A stretch of 64,000 nt of DNA from an uncultured Tolumonas sp. (GCF_963676665.1 NZ_OY781371.1:1-64000); one strand, 5' to 3'. Positions 25,855 to 35,964 are shown, counted from the stretch's first letter. The notes: generated by a model from the sequence alone, not told the origin. Translations and numbers: made by a program.

Positions 25855-26772
25855 ATGCAGACCGTTAGTTTTCTATTCTTTAATATCATCCTACCTATTT
25901 TTATTCCCATTGGTGCTGGTTACCTGTTACAGCGAAAATTTCCGCTCAATGTTGCGACCTTAACCAAAATCCAGTTTTACATTTTCATTCCGGCACTGCT
26001 GTTTACCACGATTTATAAGACGGAATTGAATAGCGCATTACTCAAAGATCTCATCCTGGCTAATCTGGTGTTGTTTGCATTGCTCTGGGTGGTTTGCCTG
26101 GGTTGTGCCCGCTTATTAAAGCTGGATGCCAGTAAACGTAGTGCATTTATCAATTCAGTCTGTTTTTACAACAGTGGTAATTACTGTATTCCGCTGGTGC
26201 AGCTGATGTATCACACGGCGTTTGCATTTTCGGTGCAAATTGTTGTGATGCTGATCCAGCAATTGTTAACGAACACCATCGGGGTAATGAACGCCAGCAG
26301 CAGTAACCGTTCGTGGAAAGCCGCAGTGTTGGATAATTTCCGCATGCCCATGACCTATGCGGTATTGCTGGCTTTGCTGTGCCGCTGGTTGAGTATTGAT
26401 GTGCCAAAACCGCTTTGGACATCGATGGATCTGATGGCACAAGGGTTAGTACCAACGGCATTGGTCACCTTAGGCGCACAGCTGGCGAGTACGCGGCTGT
26501 ATGTACGTAATTTCCGTGTCTTAGTATCGAATGGGATGCGACTGCTAGCGGGCCCGTTGCTGGCTGCCGGTGTTTGTTGGATTTGGGGCATCCACGGTGT
26601 GGTGGCTCAGGTGATGGTGATTTGTGCTGCGGCGCCATCGGCGGTTAACACCGTATTGCTGGCGATAGAGTATAAATCAGATCCGGAGTTTGCTTCACAG
26701 ACGGTCTTTTTATCGACGTTATTAAGTGCGTTGACCATGCCAGTTGTAATAGCATTAGTGCAATTTTTGTGA
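25855..26772 (+). CDS. AEC-family transporter, second copy
   Basis: 305 residues with about ten membrane segments and the AEC layout: IPIGAGYLLQRKFP near the start, FYNSGNYCIPLVQLMYH in the middle, LVTLGAQLASTRLY and a C-terminal half ending in TMPVVIALVQFL. It differs clearly from the 14485-15420 paralogue in sequence but shares the N-S/N-G-x-x-G/C-x-P loop. Strong ribosome binding site (GGAGG) at 25844. Substrate unknown. Confidence 0.86.
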   Translation: MQTVSFLFFNIILPIFIPIGAGYLLQRKFPLNVATLTKIQFYIFIPALLFTTIYKTELNSALLKDLILANLVLFALLWVVCLGCARLLKLDASKRSAFINSVCFYNSGNYCIPLVQLMYHTAFAFSVQIVVMLIQQLLTNTIGVMNASSSNRSWKAAVLDNFRMPMTYAVLLALLCRWLSIDVPKPLWTSMDLMAQGLVPTALVTLGAQLASTRLYVRNFRVLVSNGMRLLAGPLLAAGVCWIWGIHGVVAQVMVICAAAPSAVNTVLLAIEYKSDPEFASQTVFLSTLLSALTMPVVIALVQFL

Positions 26773-26773
26773 T

Positions 26774-26792
26774 GATTGTTTTTTAAACAATC
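26774..26792 (+). repeat. Perfect inverted repeat between the AEC and YjfB-like genes
   Basis: GATTGTTT-TTT-AAACAATC immediately follows the AEC permease stop. It has no T tail on the plus strand, so it may be a weak terminator or an operator for the next gene, whose possible -10 (TATAGT) lies about 20 bp further on. Confidence 0.5.
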
Positions 26793-26843
26793 ACAGCTTC
26801 TGCTATAGTTAACTCATATAGGTGTAGTTTAGGGGAATTAGAT

Positions 26844-27035
26844 ATGAATGTTTCTGCAAGCAGTGCTGATTATGGACAAATAGCATTAACTGCCAGTTTG
26901 GCCAAAAAACAGCAGGAAGCGCAGGGGCAAGCAGCACTTCAGTTGATTGAAAGTGCGGCAGTTTCTGTTCCTCAACCAACACCGGCAAGTTCTTCCGATG
27001 AACGTGTGGGCTCAAACATTAATATCACGGTTTGA
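26844..27035 (+). CDS. Small YjfB-like putative motility protein
   Basis: 63 residues, ATG with AGGGGAA upstream. The pattern of a helical Gln/Ala-rich N-terminal half (ALTASLAKKQQEAQGQAALQ, LIESAA), a Pro/Ser-rich linker, and a C-terminal GSNINITV resembles the YjfB putative motility family, whose members end in a similar G-x-N-I-D-I-x-V. Function of that family is not established. There is no signal peptide. No flagellar gene is nearby. It stands alone between the AEC permease and guaC and is followed by a terminator. Confidence 0.6.
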   Translation: MNVSASSADYGQIALTASLAKKQQEAQGQAALQLIESAAVSVPQPTPASSSDERVGSNINITV

Positions 27036-27052
27036 TATGATTGTTTGGATTT

Positions 27053-27081
27053 AAACGGGGCTTTATGCCCCGTTTGTCATT
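27053..27081. terminator. Bidirectional terminator between YjfB-like gene and guaC
   Basis: AAACGGGGC pairs with GCCCCGTTT around TTTAT. It is flanked by T-rich and A-containing sequence and sits between two converging genes. Confidence 0.85.
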
Positions 27082-28123
27082 ATTCGCGACCGTAAATCTG
27101 ATTTTCCTGTTCACTGACACGAATAAACGTGGTGCGTTTGGTCAGCTCTTTCAGCTTGGCCGCGCCAACGTAGGTACAGGTTGAACGCACCCCCCCCAGA
27201 ATGTCCTGAATAGTGGAAGAGACTGAACCACGGAACGCCAGTTCTACCGTTTTCCCTTCCGAAGCGCGGTAATGCGCTACACCGCCGGCATGTTGTTCCA
27301 TTGCAGTGGATGAACTCATGCCATAAAAACGCATAAAGGTTTTGCCATTGCGTTCAAATTTCTCGCCACCGGATTCTTCATGGGCCGCCAGCATACCACC
27401 GAGCATCACGAAATCGGCACCACCGCCAAAGGCTTTGGCAACGTCACCAGGGCAAGTACAACCGCCATCTGCGACGATTTGCCCGCCTAAGCCATGGGCT
27501 GCATCGGCACATTCAATAATCGCGGAAAGTTGCGGATAACCGACCCCGGTTTTAACGCGGGTGGTACAGACTGAGCCTGGGCCAATGCCGACCTTAACAA
27601 TATCCGCACCTGACAGAACGAGCTCCTCCACCATTTCACCGGTCACTACGTTGCCAGCACAAATGACGTGTTGTGGAAACGCATCCCGTACTTTCTTGAC
27701 GAAATCAGTGAAGTGTTCAGAGTAACCATTAGCTACATCTACACAGATAAAACGCAACGCAGGCGACAACGCTAAGATGCGTTGCAACTTCAGAAAGTCA
27801 TCGTTTGATGTGCCAGTCGACACCATGCAATATTGCAACATGGCATCGCTGCTTTGCTGCGTGAAGGCTTGCCATTGTTGTTCACTATAATGCTTATGGA
27901 TCGCGGTCATGACATCAAAACTGGCCAGCGCTTTGGCCATGGTGAATGTGCCGACGGTATCCATATTGGCCGCAATGATTGGTACACCATGCCAGGTGGT
28001 TTGTGTGTGACGAAAGCGAAATTCGCGATGTAATTCGACTTGTGAGCGACTGCTCAGTGTGGAGCGTTTAGGGCGGAACAGGACATCTTTAAAACCGAGC
28101 TTCAGATCTTCTTCGATACGCAT
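27080..28123 (-). CDS. guaC: GMP reductase
   Basis: 347 residues, the same length as E. coli GuaC. The IMPDH/GMPR-type catalytic loop is [20 protein letters not shown], with the active Cys, and the nucleotide-binding [25 protein letters not shown] follows. Start [23 protein letters not shown] is typical. Converts GMP to IMP with NADPH, balancing purine pools; purA, which also consumes IMP, is at 48147-49445 but not linked. Single-gene unit. Confidence 0.97.
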   Translation of the reverse strand: MRIEEDLKLGFKDVLFRPKRSTLSSRSQVELHREFRFRHTQTTWHGVPIIAANMDTVGTFTMAKALASFDVMTAIHKHYSEQQWQAFTQQSSDAMLQYCMVSTGTSNDDFLKLQRILALSPALRFICVDVANGYSEHFTDFVKKVRDAFPQHVICAGNVVTGEMVEELVLSGADIVKVGIGPGSVCTTRVKTGVGYPQLSAIIECADAAHGLGGQIVADGGCTCPGDVAKAFGGGADFVMLGGMLAAHEESGGEKFERNGKTFMRFYGMSSSTAMEQHAGGVAHYRASEGKTVELAFRGSVSSTIQDILGGVRSTCTYVGAAKLKELTKRTTFIRVSEQENQIYGRE

Positions 28124-28160
28124 GGGTCATTGCCTCAATGTATTACTGAAAATCAGGCAC

Positions 28161-28196
28161 AAAAAAACCGGTAGGTTTCTAAGGCCTCCGGTTTTG
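28161..28196 (-). terminator. Rho-independent terminator of the frd operon
   Basis: Read on the minus strand, AAAACCGG-AGG pairs with CCT-A-CCGGTTTT and runs into T. It lies 38 bp past the frdD stop and upstream of guaC. Confidence 0.85.
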
Positions 28197-28233
28197 GACA
28201 TCATACGCTGCTTTTAGCGAGATACAATGCTTG

Positions 28234-28584
28234 TTAGTGCATTTGTATCAGTAATGTTAACGCAGCGACAGAAACTAAAAATGCAAAATCATACAACAGA
28301 TAATGCAGGAATTTAGTCGGGTGAATACCTAAATCATGCAAACCATGATAGACACGGTGCATAGCATGAAAGATAGGTAATGCAATGGCGGCTAACAGGA
28401 TGGGAGCCCCCCACCAGGATGTCGCCAGCGCGTGCATTTTTTCATAACTTAAGGTGTCGGCATTCAGAATACCGAGTGGAACCAGTAGGCCAGTGATCAG
28501 GATCAACACCGGCAACAGTACGGCAGCAACAACCCCGCCAGCACCAAACAATAACCAATATACAGGTTCATCAGAACGTTTCAT
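28234..28584 (-). CDS. frdD: Fumarate reductase membrane anchor subunit D
   Basis: 116 residues with three hydrophobic helices (about 10-35, 55-80 and 92-114). SDEPVYWLLFGAGGVVAA at the start and HALHRxYHGLHDLGIH-type sequence (seen as MHRVYHGLHDLGIHPTK) are FrdD features. With FrdC it anchors FrdAB and binds menaquinol. Last gene of frdABCD. Confidence 0.95.
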   Translation of the reverse strand: MKRSDEPVYWLLFGAGGVVAAVLLPVLILITGLLVPLGILNADTLSYEKMHALATSWWGAPILLAAIALPIFHAMHRVYHGLHDLGIHPTKFLHYLLYDFAFLVSVAALTLLIQMH

Positions 28585-28599
28585 GGTGAATGCTCCTTA

Positions 28600-29004
28600 T
28601 CAGGCCAAGATCGCAATCAATAATACGATCACGCTAACGACTGCCAGACCGATGTATTGCGCCATAATGATTGGTTTTTCCGGCATCAATTCTTCGCCCT
28701 TAAAGATACGAATGGCTTTAGGGGCCAGAGAGAACCAGGTTTTGGCATGAAACAGACATGCAACCAAGGCGAGCAGATGAAACAATATCGCCAGTGGGCT
28801 GTGTAACGCACTCAGCCAGCCAGCAAATGCATCAGGCCCCTGGCTTAAGCGCAACAGACCACAAAGCAGGATAACGGCGTAAGCACCCACAAAAATACAA
28901 GTCCCTTCGCGTAGCATGTAGCCAGTATAAAAACTGTTACGTAACCACCAGCTCTTTTTAACCTGACGGACATACGGTTTACGTTTGCTTTGAGAGATAT
29001 CCAT
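28600..29004 (-). CDS. frdC: Fumarate reductase membrane anchor subunit C
   Basis: 134 residues, three membrane helices. The start KRKPYVRQVKKSWWLRNSFY matches the FrdC N-terminus, and the LVACLFHAKTWFSLAPKA segment contains the quinone-site region. It lies two bases after frdB and 15 bases before frdD. Confidence 0.95.
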   Translation of the reverse strand: MDISQSKRKPYVRQVKKSWWLRNSFYTGYMLREGTCIFVGAYAVILLCGLLRLSQGPDAFAGWLSALHSPLAILFHLLALVACLFHAKTWFSLAPKAIRIFKGEELMPEKPIIMAQYIGLAVVSVIVLLIAILA

Positions 29005-29006
29005 GA

Positions 29007-29747
29007 TCAGTCCTCCGGTTTGAACATAGCGATGACATAATCTTTTGCACTTTCAGCTTTATAAAGTTGAATTGCAGCAGCTGGGTCAACGCCTTTCGGA
29101 CAAACTTCAGAACAGAAACCGACGAAAGTGCAACTCCATACGCCAGCTTCCTGGTGTATGAGTTTCATTCTCTCTTCCTTAGCGCCATCACGACTGTCTT
29201 CGTTGTAACGATAGAGCAGGGCAATCGCGGCTGGGCCGAGGAATTCCGGTTTCAGTGCATACTGCGGGCAGGCGGCGTAACACAGGCCACAGTTAATGCA
29301 CTGTGAGAACTGTTTGTATTGCGCGAGCTGTTTTGGCGTCTGGATGTATTCACCATCGCAAAGATTTCTTTCTTCTTTCGGGATGATGTAAGGCTTAATT
29401 TTTTCCAATTTCTGCATGAAATCGGACATATCCACCACAAGATCGCGCTCGATAGGGAAGTTCGCCAGTGGTTCAAGGCGGATTTTACCTTCACTGATGT
29501 AATCACGCAGGAAGGTTTTGCAGCCCAGTTTTGGCTTACCATTCACCATCATGCCGCAAGAACCACAAATAGCCATGCGGCAAGACCAGCGGTAGCTCAG
29601 GGTTGAGTCAATGTGATCTTTGATATAGGTCAGCGCTTCCAGGATCGACATTTCATGGGTAAATGGTACCTGATAACGCTGGGTCCACGGTTCGTTATCC
29701 TCTTCAGGACGATACCGTAATACTTCAATATCCATGATCTCAGCCAT
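29007..29747 (-). CDS. frdB: Fumarate reductase iron-sulfur subunit
   Basis: 246 residues. The [2Fe-2S] cluster ligands are in [21 protein letters not shown] (about 56-78). The [4Fe-4S] and [3Fe-4S] ligands are in [13 protein letters not shown] and [17 protein letters not shown]. Transfers electrons from menaquinol to FrdA. The ATG overlaps the frdA stop by one base (TAATG). Confidence 0.97.
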   Translation of the reverse strand: MAEIMDIEVLRYRPEEDNEPWTQRYQVPFTHEMSILEALTYIKDHIDSTLSYRWSCRMAICGSCGMMVNGKPKLGCKTFLRDYISEGKIRLEPLANFPIERDLVVDMSDFMQKLEKIKPYIIPKEERNLCDGEYIQTPKQLAQYKQFSQCINCGLCYAACPQYALKPEFLGPAAIALLYRYNEDSRDGAKEERMKLIHQEAGVWSCTFVGFCSEVCPKGVDPAAAIQLYKAESAKDYVIAMFKPED

Positions 29748-31516
29748 TATTTCGCTCCCTTCTCTGCTTCTGAGCCATACACGCGTTTTGCTGGCTGTGA
29801 CTTGGTAATTTTGACATCACTGTATTCAATGGTCGGAGCACCATTTTCATTGCGGAAAGCTAAAGAGTGTTTCAGATAGTTCACATCATCACGTTCTTCA
29901 AAGCCGTCGATCCGCTGGTGCGAACCGCGGGACTCTTTGCGCTGCATAGCCGAATGTGCGATTGATTCCGCGACATCGAGCAAGAAGCCTAATTCGATGG
30001 TGTAAAGCCAGTCGGTGTTAAAGACCGATGATTTGTCGGCTACCCGAACACGTTTGTAACGTTCTTTCAGCTCTTTCAGTTTATCAATGGTATTTTGCAT
30101 GGTTTCAGCGGTACGGTAGATACCCACGCCGCTTTCCATGGTATCACCCATCTCATTACGGATATCCGCCGGATTTTCTGTGCCGCCGTTTTCCATCAGA
30201 GACATTGATCTTGCAACGACTTCCATACCCTGGCGATACAGAATATTGCTGTCGATATGGCTCTGTTGTTGAGCAAACAAAGCTGCTTGTTCACCGGCCA
30301 CTTTGCCGAATACCACGATTTCACACAGGGAGTTTGAACCTAAACGGTTAGCGCCATGCAGACCATTCGACGCGCATTCGCCAACGGCAAACAGACCGGG
30401 CATACGGGTTGCGCCCATTCCGTCCGTTTCGATACCACCCATGGTGTAGTGAACGACAGGGCGAACCGGGATCGGCTCTTTGACCGGATCAACGCCCATA
30501 TAGGCACGCGACAGTTCACAAATGAATGGCAGACGTTCCAGTAGTTTTTTCTCGCCGAGATGGCGCAGATCCAGATGCACGATATCACCGAATGGCGATT
30601 CGATCGTGCGACCGCGTTGCTGTTCCTGCCAGAATGCTTGTGACAAGCGGTCGCGCGGACCTAATTCCATGTATTTGTTTTTGGTTTCACCAACCGGAAT
30701 TTCCGGGCCTAAACCATAATCTTGCAGATAGCGGTAACCGTCTTTATTCAGCAGAATGCCGCCTTCACCGCGACAGCCTTCGGTCATTAGAATACCAGAG
30801 CCGGGTAAGCCGGTTGGATGATACTGAACGAACTCCATATCACGCAGTGGTACACCATGGCGGTAAGCCAGCGCCATACCATCACCGGTAACGATGCCAC
30901 CATTGGTATTGAAGCGATAGGTACGACTGCCACCACCAGTAGCAATAATGACGGATTTCGCCTGAATAATGCGGGTGACACCATTTTGAATATCAAAACA
31001 GACCACACCTTGCGGACGACCATCATGTACTAACAAATCGAGTACAAAATGTTCATCAAAGCGTTTAATAGAAGGATATTTAATCGAAGTCTGGAACAGG
31101 GTATGCAGAATGTGGAAGCCGGTTTTATCGGCAGCAAACCAAGTTCTCGGAATCTTCATACCACCAAATGGACGAACGTTGATTTTGCCGTCTTCTTTTC
31201 TGCTCCAAGGACAGCCCCAGTGTTCCAGTTGTGTCAGCTCTTTCGGCGCATTCTCAACGAAATACTCAACAACATCCTGTTCACATAACCAGTCGCCACC
31301 AGAAACAGTGTCATGGAAATGATTGTCGAGACTATCATCTTCACGTACTACCCCAGCTGCACCACCCTCAGCAGCCACAGTATGGCTACGCATTGGATAA
31401 ACTTTCGATATCAGTGCTATTTCCAGCTCGGGATTTTTTTCTGCAATTGCAATCGCAGCTCGTAATCCACCGCCTCCTGCTCCGACAATCGCGACATCGG
31501 TCTTGATAATGTCCAC
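29747..31516 (-). CDS. frdA: Fumarate reductase flavoprotein subunit
   Basis: 589 residues starting with GTG at 31516, supported by AGGAGG nine bases upstream. FAD-binding [12 protein letters not shown], the covalent flavin His in [10 protein letters not shown], and the active-site region [10 protein letters not shown] are present. The order frdABCD and the C and D subunits identify fumarate reductase rather than succinate dehydrogenase. Catalyses fumarate to succinate as terminal step of anaerobic respiration. Possible FNR control from 31768-31781. Confidence 0.97.
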   Translation of the reverse strand: MDIIKTDVAIVGAGGGGLRAAIAIAEKNPELEIALISKVYPMRSHTVAAEGGAAGVVREDDSLDNHFHDTVSGGDWLCEQDVVEYFVENAPKELTQLEHWGCPWSRKEDGKINVRPFGGMKIPRTWFAADKTGFHILHTLFQTSIKYPSIKRFDEHFVLDLLVHDGRPQGVVCFDIQNGVTRIIQAKSVIIATGGGSRTYRFNTNGGIVTGDGMALAYRHGVPLRDMEFVQYHPTGLPGSGILMTEGCRGEGGILLNKDGYRYLQDYGLGPEIPVGETKNKYMELGPRDRLSQAFWQEQQRGRTIESPFGDIVHLDLRHLGEKKLLERLPFICELSRAYMGVDPVKEPIPVRPVVHYTMGGIETDGMGATRMPGLFAVGECASNGLHGANRLGSNSLCEIVVFGKVAGEQAALFAQQQSHIDSNILYRQGMEVVARSMSLMENGGTENPADIRNEMGDTMESGVGIYRTAETMQNTIDKLKELKERYKRVRVADKSSVFNTDWLYTIELGFLLDVAESIAHSAMQRKESRGSHQRIDGFEERDDVNYLKHSLAFRNENGAPTIEYSDVKITKSQPAKRVYGSEAEKGAK

Positions 31517-31569
31517 TTAGGCCTCCTCTGGCTCATAAATCCAAGCGTTTGTTATGCGACTCTTTGATG

Positions 31570-31586
31570 GTCTATTAACAATAGAC
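31570..31586 (-). promoter_or_regulatory. Palindrome upstream of frdA
   Basis: GTCTATT-AAC-AATAGAC is a perfect 7-bp inverted repeat centred about 62 bp upstream of the frdA GTG, with partial outer extension (TTGA ... TCAA). Its position suits an operator. The cognate regulator is unknown to me. Confidence 0.45.
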
Positions 31587-31767
31587 TCAATCTGTACAAC
31601 CATCTTCTGCTTATTTGTCGATAAACGCATGAACAGAAATAGTTAATTTCTAACGTGTTAAAAAATTGTAGCGAAAGCAAACACGTAAAAATGAGAATCA
31701 GCTCTCTTTTATCCGGATGGTCATCCTGACGCGCGCGATATTTTGCCAGAAATGACCTATCAAGATC

Positions 31768-31781
31768 TTGTTTCTCATCAA
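31768..31781 (-). promoter_or_regulatory. Putative FNR box for frdABCD
   Basis: On the minus strand TTGATGAGAAACAA matches TTGAT-N4-ATCAA at nine of ten positions. It is about 250 bp upstream of the frdA start, farther than in E. coli, so the promoter would need a long leader. Anaerobic activation of frd by FNR is established in relatives. Confidence 0.45.
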
Positions 31782-31860
31782 AGCGTTGCGATTATAGAAG
31801 AACTTGAGGTGTTTCAGAGGGAACAGCAGACCTGAATTCCAGATCTGCTGTGGCAGAATG

Positions 31861-32736
31861 TTATTGCACTGAACTGTTATTGAGTTGTGCGAATATTTGA
31901 CCTAAACGCGTTTCAGTCTCGGGTTTGAGATGTTCCGCAAACTCCAACATGTTGGGTGGAAACAAACAAACGACGGTACTACCCAGTTTGAATAACCCCA
32001 TCTCTTCACCTTTTTTCAGCGAGATAGGGGTATTGCCGTGGAAGTCCCAACGCTTCACCAGTTTACCGGCCGGTGGTGTGACAGTGCCAGCCCAGACAGT
32101 TTCAATACTGGCTACGATGGTTGCCCCCACCAGTACCAAAGCCATTGGGCCATACGGTGTTTTGAAGACACAAGCGACGCGTTCATTGCGGGCAAACAGG
32201 TTTGGCACGTTTTGCGCAGTCAGTGGATTGACCGAAAACAGATCACCCGGGATATACACCATGCTCTGTAATTCACCATCCAGCGGCATATGAATGCGGT
32301 GATAGTCGCGGGGTGACAGATAGATAGTGGCAAATTTGCCGTTCTGAAATTGATCTGATAAATCGTCATCGCCGCCCAGCAGTTCGCGGGCGCTGAAATC
32401 ATGACGTTTAGCTTGGATAATGCGACCGTATTGAATGTTACCCAACTGGCTAATACAACCATCTACCGGCAAGGCAACCGTGTCAGGAGCAGCGACGATA
32501 GGGCGCAGACCCTCTTTTAATTTGCGGGTAAAAAAGGCATTGAAGGTTTTGTAATGCGTCGGATCTTCAAACTCGGCTTCGCTCATATTGATATTAAAAC
32601 GCTTAATAAACGCCTTAATCAGCCAAGTTGTCACGGCACCGGCTTCTGCAGCTGCCAGATAACCGACCAGTCGGGACACCGCATGTTTTGGTAACAGATA
32701 TTGGGCTGCTATTTTCAGCACATCCAGCAATTTCAT
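31861..32736 (-). CDS. psd: Phosphatidylserine decarboxylase proenzyme
   Basis: 291 residues from the ATG at 32736 ([20 protein letters not shown]), chosen because GAGG precedes it and homologues start here; an upstream in-frame ATG would add 20 residues. The self-cleavage motif LGST (in [12 protein letters not shown], about residue 250) gives the pyruvoyl cofactor. YRTFNEFF-type sequence appears as [15 protein letters not shown]. Makes phosphatidylethanolamine at the inner membrane. Downstream of rsgA on the same strand, 71 bp apart; this psd-rsgA-orn neighbourhood is conserved in relatives. Confidence 0.95.
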   Translation of the reverse strand: MKLLDVLKIAAQYLLPKHAVSRLVGYLAAAEAGAVTTWLIKAFIKRFNINMSEAEFEDPTHYKTFNAFFTRKLKEGLRPIVAAPDTVALPVDGCISQLGNIQYGRIIQAKRHDFSARELLGGDDDLSDQFQNGKFATIYLSPRDYHRIHMPLDGELQSMVYIPGDLFSVNPLTAQNVPNLFARNERVACVFKTPYGPMALVLVGATIVASIETVWAGTVTPPAGKLVKRWDFHGNTPISLKKGEEMGLFKLGSTVVCLFPPNMLEFAEHLKPETETRLGQIFAQLNNSSVQ

Positions 32737-32807
32737 GGTGAACCTCAAACAAATCAATAATAAATAAAGGGCGCGAATTCTACGCCACTTCATCACCAGA
32801 GTGAAAA

Positions 32808-33842
32808 TTATTCGCGGCTGACATGCCGCATATTGCGTGCATCCTGCATCGATTCCAGAATCCGGTGATAGTTTTGATAGCGTTCAGCGGCGATTTTGCC
32901 TTCTTCCACTGCGGCCCGGATCAAACAACCCGGATCTGTCCCATGTTTACAATCACGGAATTTACAACCGCCTAAATAGTCGCGGAATTCTTTAAAACAC
33001 CAGGTGACGCGATCATTTTCCAGATGCCACAGCGAAAATTCACGGATGCCGGGGGAATCGATCAGCATACCGCCGTTGGCAAAATGATACAGACGGGCAG
33101 TGGTGGTGGTGTGCTGGCCTAAGCCGGATTGATCGGATATTTCGCCGGTCAGCGCTTTTGCATGCGGATCTAACGCATTGATCAGTGATGATTTACCGAC
33201 ACCGGATTGCCCAACAAACACGCTGATTTTATCTTTTAGTTGTGCTTGTAATTCATCCAGACCGTGTTCAGTTTCACAACTGACATTCAGCAGTGGATAA
33301 CCGAGGTTGCGATAAATATCTAACTGCTTTTCCAGCTTCTCGCGCGAAACGTCATCCAGCAAGTCGATTTTATTCAGCACTAACAGAGGCTGGATCTCAA
33401 CGTGTTCAGCAGCCACCAAATAACGATCAACCAGATTAGTCGAGAACTCTGGCAACACCGCAGAGACGATCACGATTTGATCTATATTTGCGGCAACTGG
33501 TTTGATCCCATCGTAAAAGTCGGGGCGGGTCAGTACCGACTGGCGTGGATGAACGGCTTCGACGATACCGCTGATCCCTTGCAAGGCTTCACTACCAGCA
33601 CGCCAAACGACGCGATCGCCGGTGACCAGACTGCCTAAAGTGCGACGCATGTTACAGCGATGAATTTCACCGTTGCTATCTTCAATATCGGCGTGTTTTC
33701 CGAACCGACTGATCACCAGTCCTTCCAGCGGCGGGCCTAACAGGCTGTCATCAATATCCGCTTGTGGTTTTTGCAAACGTTTTTGGTGATTAGCACTGAC
33801 CCGGCGTTGCTGGCCATGACTGAGTTTTGGTTTTTTCGCCAC
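32808..33842 (-). CDS. rsgA: Small ribosomal subunit biogenesis GTPase
   Basis: 344 residues from the GTG at 33842 ([20 protein letters not shown]), which matches the usual N-terminus; a longer frame from an ATG at 33884 is open but not conserved, and neither start has a strong ribosome binding site. An OB-fold (about 45-110) precedes a circularly permuted GTPase domain with [18 protein letters not shown] and DSPGIRE. The zinc motif C-x5-C-x-H-x5-C is [14 protein letters not shown]. Acts in late 30S maturation. Divergent from orn. Confidence 0.93.
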   Translation of the reverse strand: MAKKPKLSHGQQRRVSANHQKRLQKPQADIDDSLLGPPLEGLVISRFGKHADIEDSNGEIHRCNMRRTLGSLVTGDRVVWRAGSEALQGISGIVEAVHPRQSVLTRPDFYDGIKPVAANIDQIVIVSAVLPEFSTNLVDRYLVAAEHVEIQPLLVLNKIDLLDDVSREKLEKQLDIYRNLGYPLLNVSCETEHGLDELQAQLKDKISVFVGQSGVGKSSLINALDPHAKALTGEISDQSGLGQHTTTTARLYHFANGGMLIDSPGIREFSLWHLENDRVTWCFKEFRDYLGGCKFRDCKHGTDPGCLIRAAVEEGKIAAERYQNYHRILESMQDARNMRHVSRE

Positions 33843-33919
33843 AGTGTCAATTTCGCAATAATAGAGAAAGTCGCTATGATACACCTGATTACTGATTTTC
33901 CCGATAACAAGGACATGCG

Positions 33920-34465
33920 ATGAGCCAAAATGAACAGAATCTGATCTGGTTAGACATGGAAATGACCGGTCTGGAACCAGAAACTGACCGTATTCTGGAA
34001 ATAGCTATGATTGTTACGGATAAAGAGTTGAACATATTGGCGGAAGGGCCGGTGCTGGCTATTCATCAGTCGGATGAAGTGTTAGCTGGTATGGATGAGT
34101 GGAATACCCGTACTCATGGTGAATCAGGTTTAGTGGCGCGAGTGCGTGCCAGTGAATATGACGAAGCGAAAGCAATCGCCGTGTGCCTCGAATTTATGAA
34201 AGAGTGGGTACCCGAGCGCCAATCGCCAATGTGTGGTAACAGTATCGGTCAGGATCGCCGCTTCATGGTGAAATATATGCCGGAGTTGGAGCGTTATTTC
34301 CATTACCGTAATATTGATGTCAGCACAGTGAAAGAGCTGGTGCGGCGCTGGAAACCAGAAATTCTCGATCAATTTACTAAAACTGGCAGCCATCAGGCAC
34401 TGGACGATATTCGTGAATCGATTGCGGAAATGCAGTTCTATCGTGAACGAGTGTTTACTATTTAA
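33920..34465 (+). CDS. orn: Oligoribonuclease
   Basis: 181 residues, DEDDh exonuclease. Exo I motif [11 protein letters not shown], Exo II region [11 protein letters not shown], and Exo III H-x4-D in [10 protein letters not shown]. The final nuclease for 2-5 nt RNAs and pGpG. ATG with AAGGA upstream. Divergent from rsgA across a short gap. Confidence 0.97.
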   Translation: MSQNEQNLIWLDMEMTGLEPETDRILEIAMIVTDKELNILAEGPVLAIHQSDEVLAGMDEWNTRTHGESGLVARVRASEYDEAKAIAVCLEFMKEWVPERQSPMCGNSIGQDRRFMVKYMPELERYFHYRNIDVSTVKELVRRWKPEILDQFTKTGSHQALDDIRESIAEMQFYRERVFTI

Positions 34466-34514
34466 ACGCGTTGAACGCGAAATGTGCATTTAGTAGCGGT
34501 TTTTTAAAAAGCTC

Positions 34515-34542
34515 TTGCATTTGAGGTCTTCCCCCCTATAAT
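34515..34542 (+). promoter_or_regulatory. Promoter of the tRNA-Gly cluster
   Basis: TTGCAT (34515-34520), a 16-bp spacer, then TATAAT (34537-34542), followed by the GC-rich discriminator GCGGGCCC typical of stringently controlled stable RNA promoters. It is 27 bp upstream of the first tRNA. Confidence 0.8.
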
Positions 34543-34568
34543 GCGGGCCCTGTGCAAGAGCACTGATT

Positions 34569-34644
<76 letters not shown>

Positions 34645-34669
34645 AATCAGTTTCTTACACAATTGCGAC

Positions 34670-34745
<76 letters not shown>

Positions 34746-34772
34746 ATTTTTCAAAAATGATTCAGATATTAT

Positions 34773-34848
<76 letters not shown>

Positions 34849-34876
34849 ATATCTAATCAGTTCAATACCATGCGAC

Positions 34877-34952
<76 letters not shown>

Positions 34953-35009
34953 AATTCGAATATAATCAAACTACTCAATATAACTAAGCATAAAGCATTA
35001 GGATAAAGT

Positions 35010-35912
35010 ATGTTTGATGTCTCCAAGAATCCCGTCAATATTAAGCCATCATCAGCAGGTAAACCGGCCATTTTTGTAGTTTTGGCTGCCATGGTTGCTT
35101 TCGTATTATTCAGCTCATACTTTACGGTGGATCAGGGCGAACGTGGTATTGTCTTGCGCTTCGGTGCTTTTCAACGCATCGCAGAGCCGGGCCTTAACTT
35201 CAAAATCCCGATACTTGAATCAACACATACGATAAGTTTGCAGACGCAGGTATCGCATTTTCAGTTACCGGCTTACTCGCGTGATCAGCAACCAGCAACG
35301 CTCGATGTCTCAATCAACTGGCATGCACAAGAGTCAGAATTACAGAAGATCTATTCGGAATTCGGTTCTTTGCCATCGTTAGAAGCCAGAATTATCCAAC
35401 CTCGTTTACCACAAGCAGTGAAGACGGTATTTGGTAGTTATGTCGCAGCCAGCTCAATTCAGAATCGGGCTAAATTAAATGCGGACATCTATGATTCAGT
35501 ATCTAAAGTGCTGCAAGGCCCGATTCAAATTGAGAGTGTGCAGTTAGATAATATCGACTTCTCTGAGGCTTATGAGCAATCGGTAGAGCAGAGAATGCTG
35601 GCGGAAGTGGAAGTTGCCAAGTTACAACAAAATGCATTACGTGAAAAAGTTCAGGCGGAAATTACTGTAACGCAGGCAAAAGCGCAGGCTGAAAGTGTGA
35701 AAGCACAAGCGGCAGCACAAGCAGATGCAACACGGATGAAAGGTGAGGCGGAAGCAGCTGCGATTAAGGCCAAAGGGGATGCCTTACGTCAGAACCCGAA
35801 TTTGGTTGAATTGATCAAAGCAGAACGTTGGAATGGTGCTTTACCGCAAACGATGCTGCCAAACAGTGCGGTGCCGTTTATTGATGTAAAAAATAAACCA
35901 GCCAGCGAATAA
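35010..35912 (+). CDS. Prohibitin-like SPFH/Band 7 protein
   Basis: 300 residues. One membrane segment near the N-terminus (about 22-42), then an SPFH domain with VDQGERGIVLRFGAFQRIAEPG (about 44-65) and VQLDNIDFSEAYEQSVE. A long Ala/Gln/Glu/Lys coiled-coil (about 195-260) is followed by the C-terminal NPNLVELIKAERWNG. Topology suggests an inner-membrane anchor with a periplasmic SPFH domain, as in HflC and prohibitins. It is related to HflK and HflC encoded at 45927-48001 but is a separate paralogue without a linked protease. Its role may be membrane microdomain or protease scaffolding; this is inference. Confidence 0.88.
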   Translation: MFDVSKNPVNIKPSSAGKPAIFVVLAAMVAFVLFSSYFTVDQGERGIVLRFGAFQRIAEPGLNFKIPILESTHTISLQTQVSHFQLPAYSRDQQPATLDVSINWHAQESELQKIYSEFGSLPSLEARIIQPRLPQAVKTVFGSYVAASSIQNRAKLNADIYDSVSKVLQGPIQIESVQLDNIDFSEAYEQSVEQRMLAEVEVAKLQQNALREKVQAEITVTQAKAQAESVKAQAAAQADATRMKGEAEAAAIKAKGDALRQNPNLVELIKAERWNGALPQTMLPNSAVPFIDVKNKPASE

Positions 35913-35929
35913 ATTAGTATTCCAAATTA

Positions 35930-35957
35930 AAGCCTCGCCTGATCCGCGAGGCTTTTT
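35930..35957 (+). terminator. Rho-independent terminator after the SPFH gene
   Basis: AAGCCTCGC pairs with GCGAGGCTT around CTGATCC, followed by TTTTAT. It lies between two converging genes. Confidence 0.93.
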
Positions 35958-35964
35958 TATTCGT

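Larger units (their letters stand above)
31517..31860. other. Intergenic region between frdA and psd
   Basis: 344 bp with no coding frame, AT-rich, containing the frdA promoter region. It holds three inverted repeats: one at 31570-31586, one at 31653-31686 (ACGTGTT / AACACGT), and one near the psd end at 31824-31850 (CAGCAGA / TCTGCTG) that may be a weak psd terminator. An FNR-like box is at 31768-31781. Confidence 0.7.

Noticed and set aside
26784-26810. FliA (sigma28) promoter before the YjfB-like gene
   Set aside because: TAAACAAT and GCTATAGT match the consensus poorly and the spacing is off by one, so motility control could not be supported.
28124-28233. Purine riboswitch upstream of guaC
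   Set aside because: The only structure is a terminator hairpin better explained as the end of the frd operon; no purine aptamer core was seen.
31824-31850. Strong terminator for psd
   Set aside because: The CAGCAGA/TCTGCTG stem lacks a convincing T run on the minus strand, so it is only mentioned as a weak candidate.
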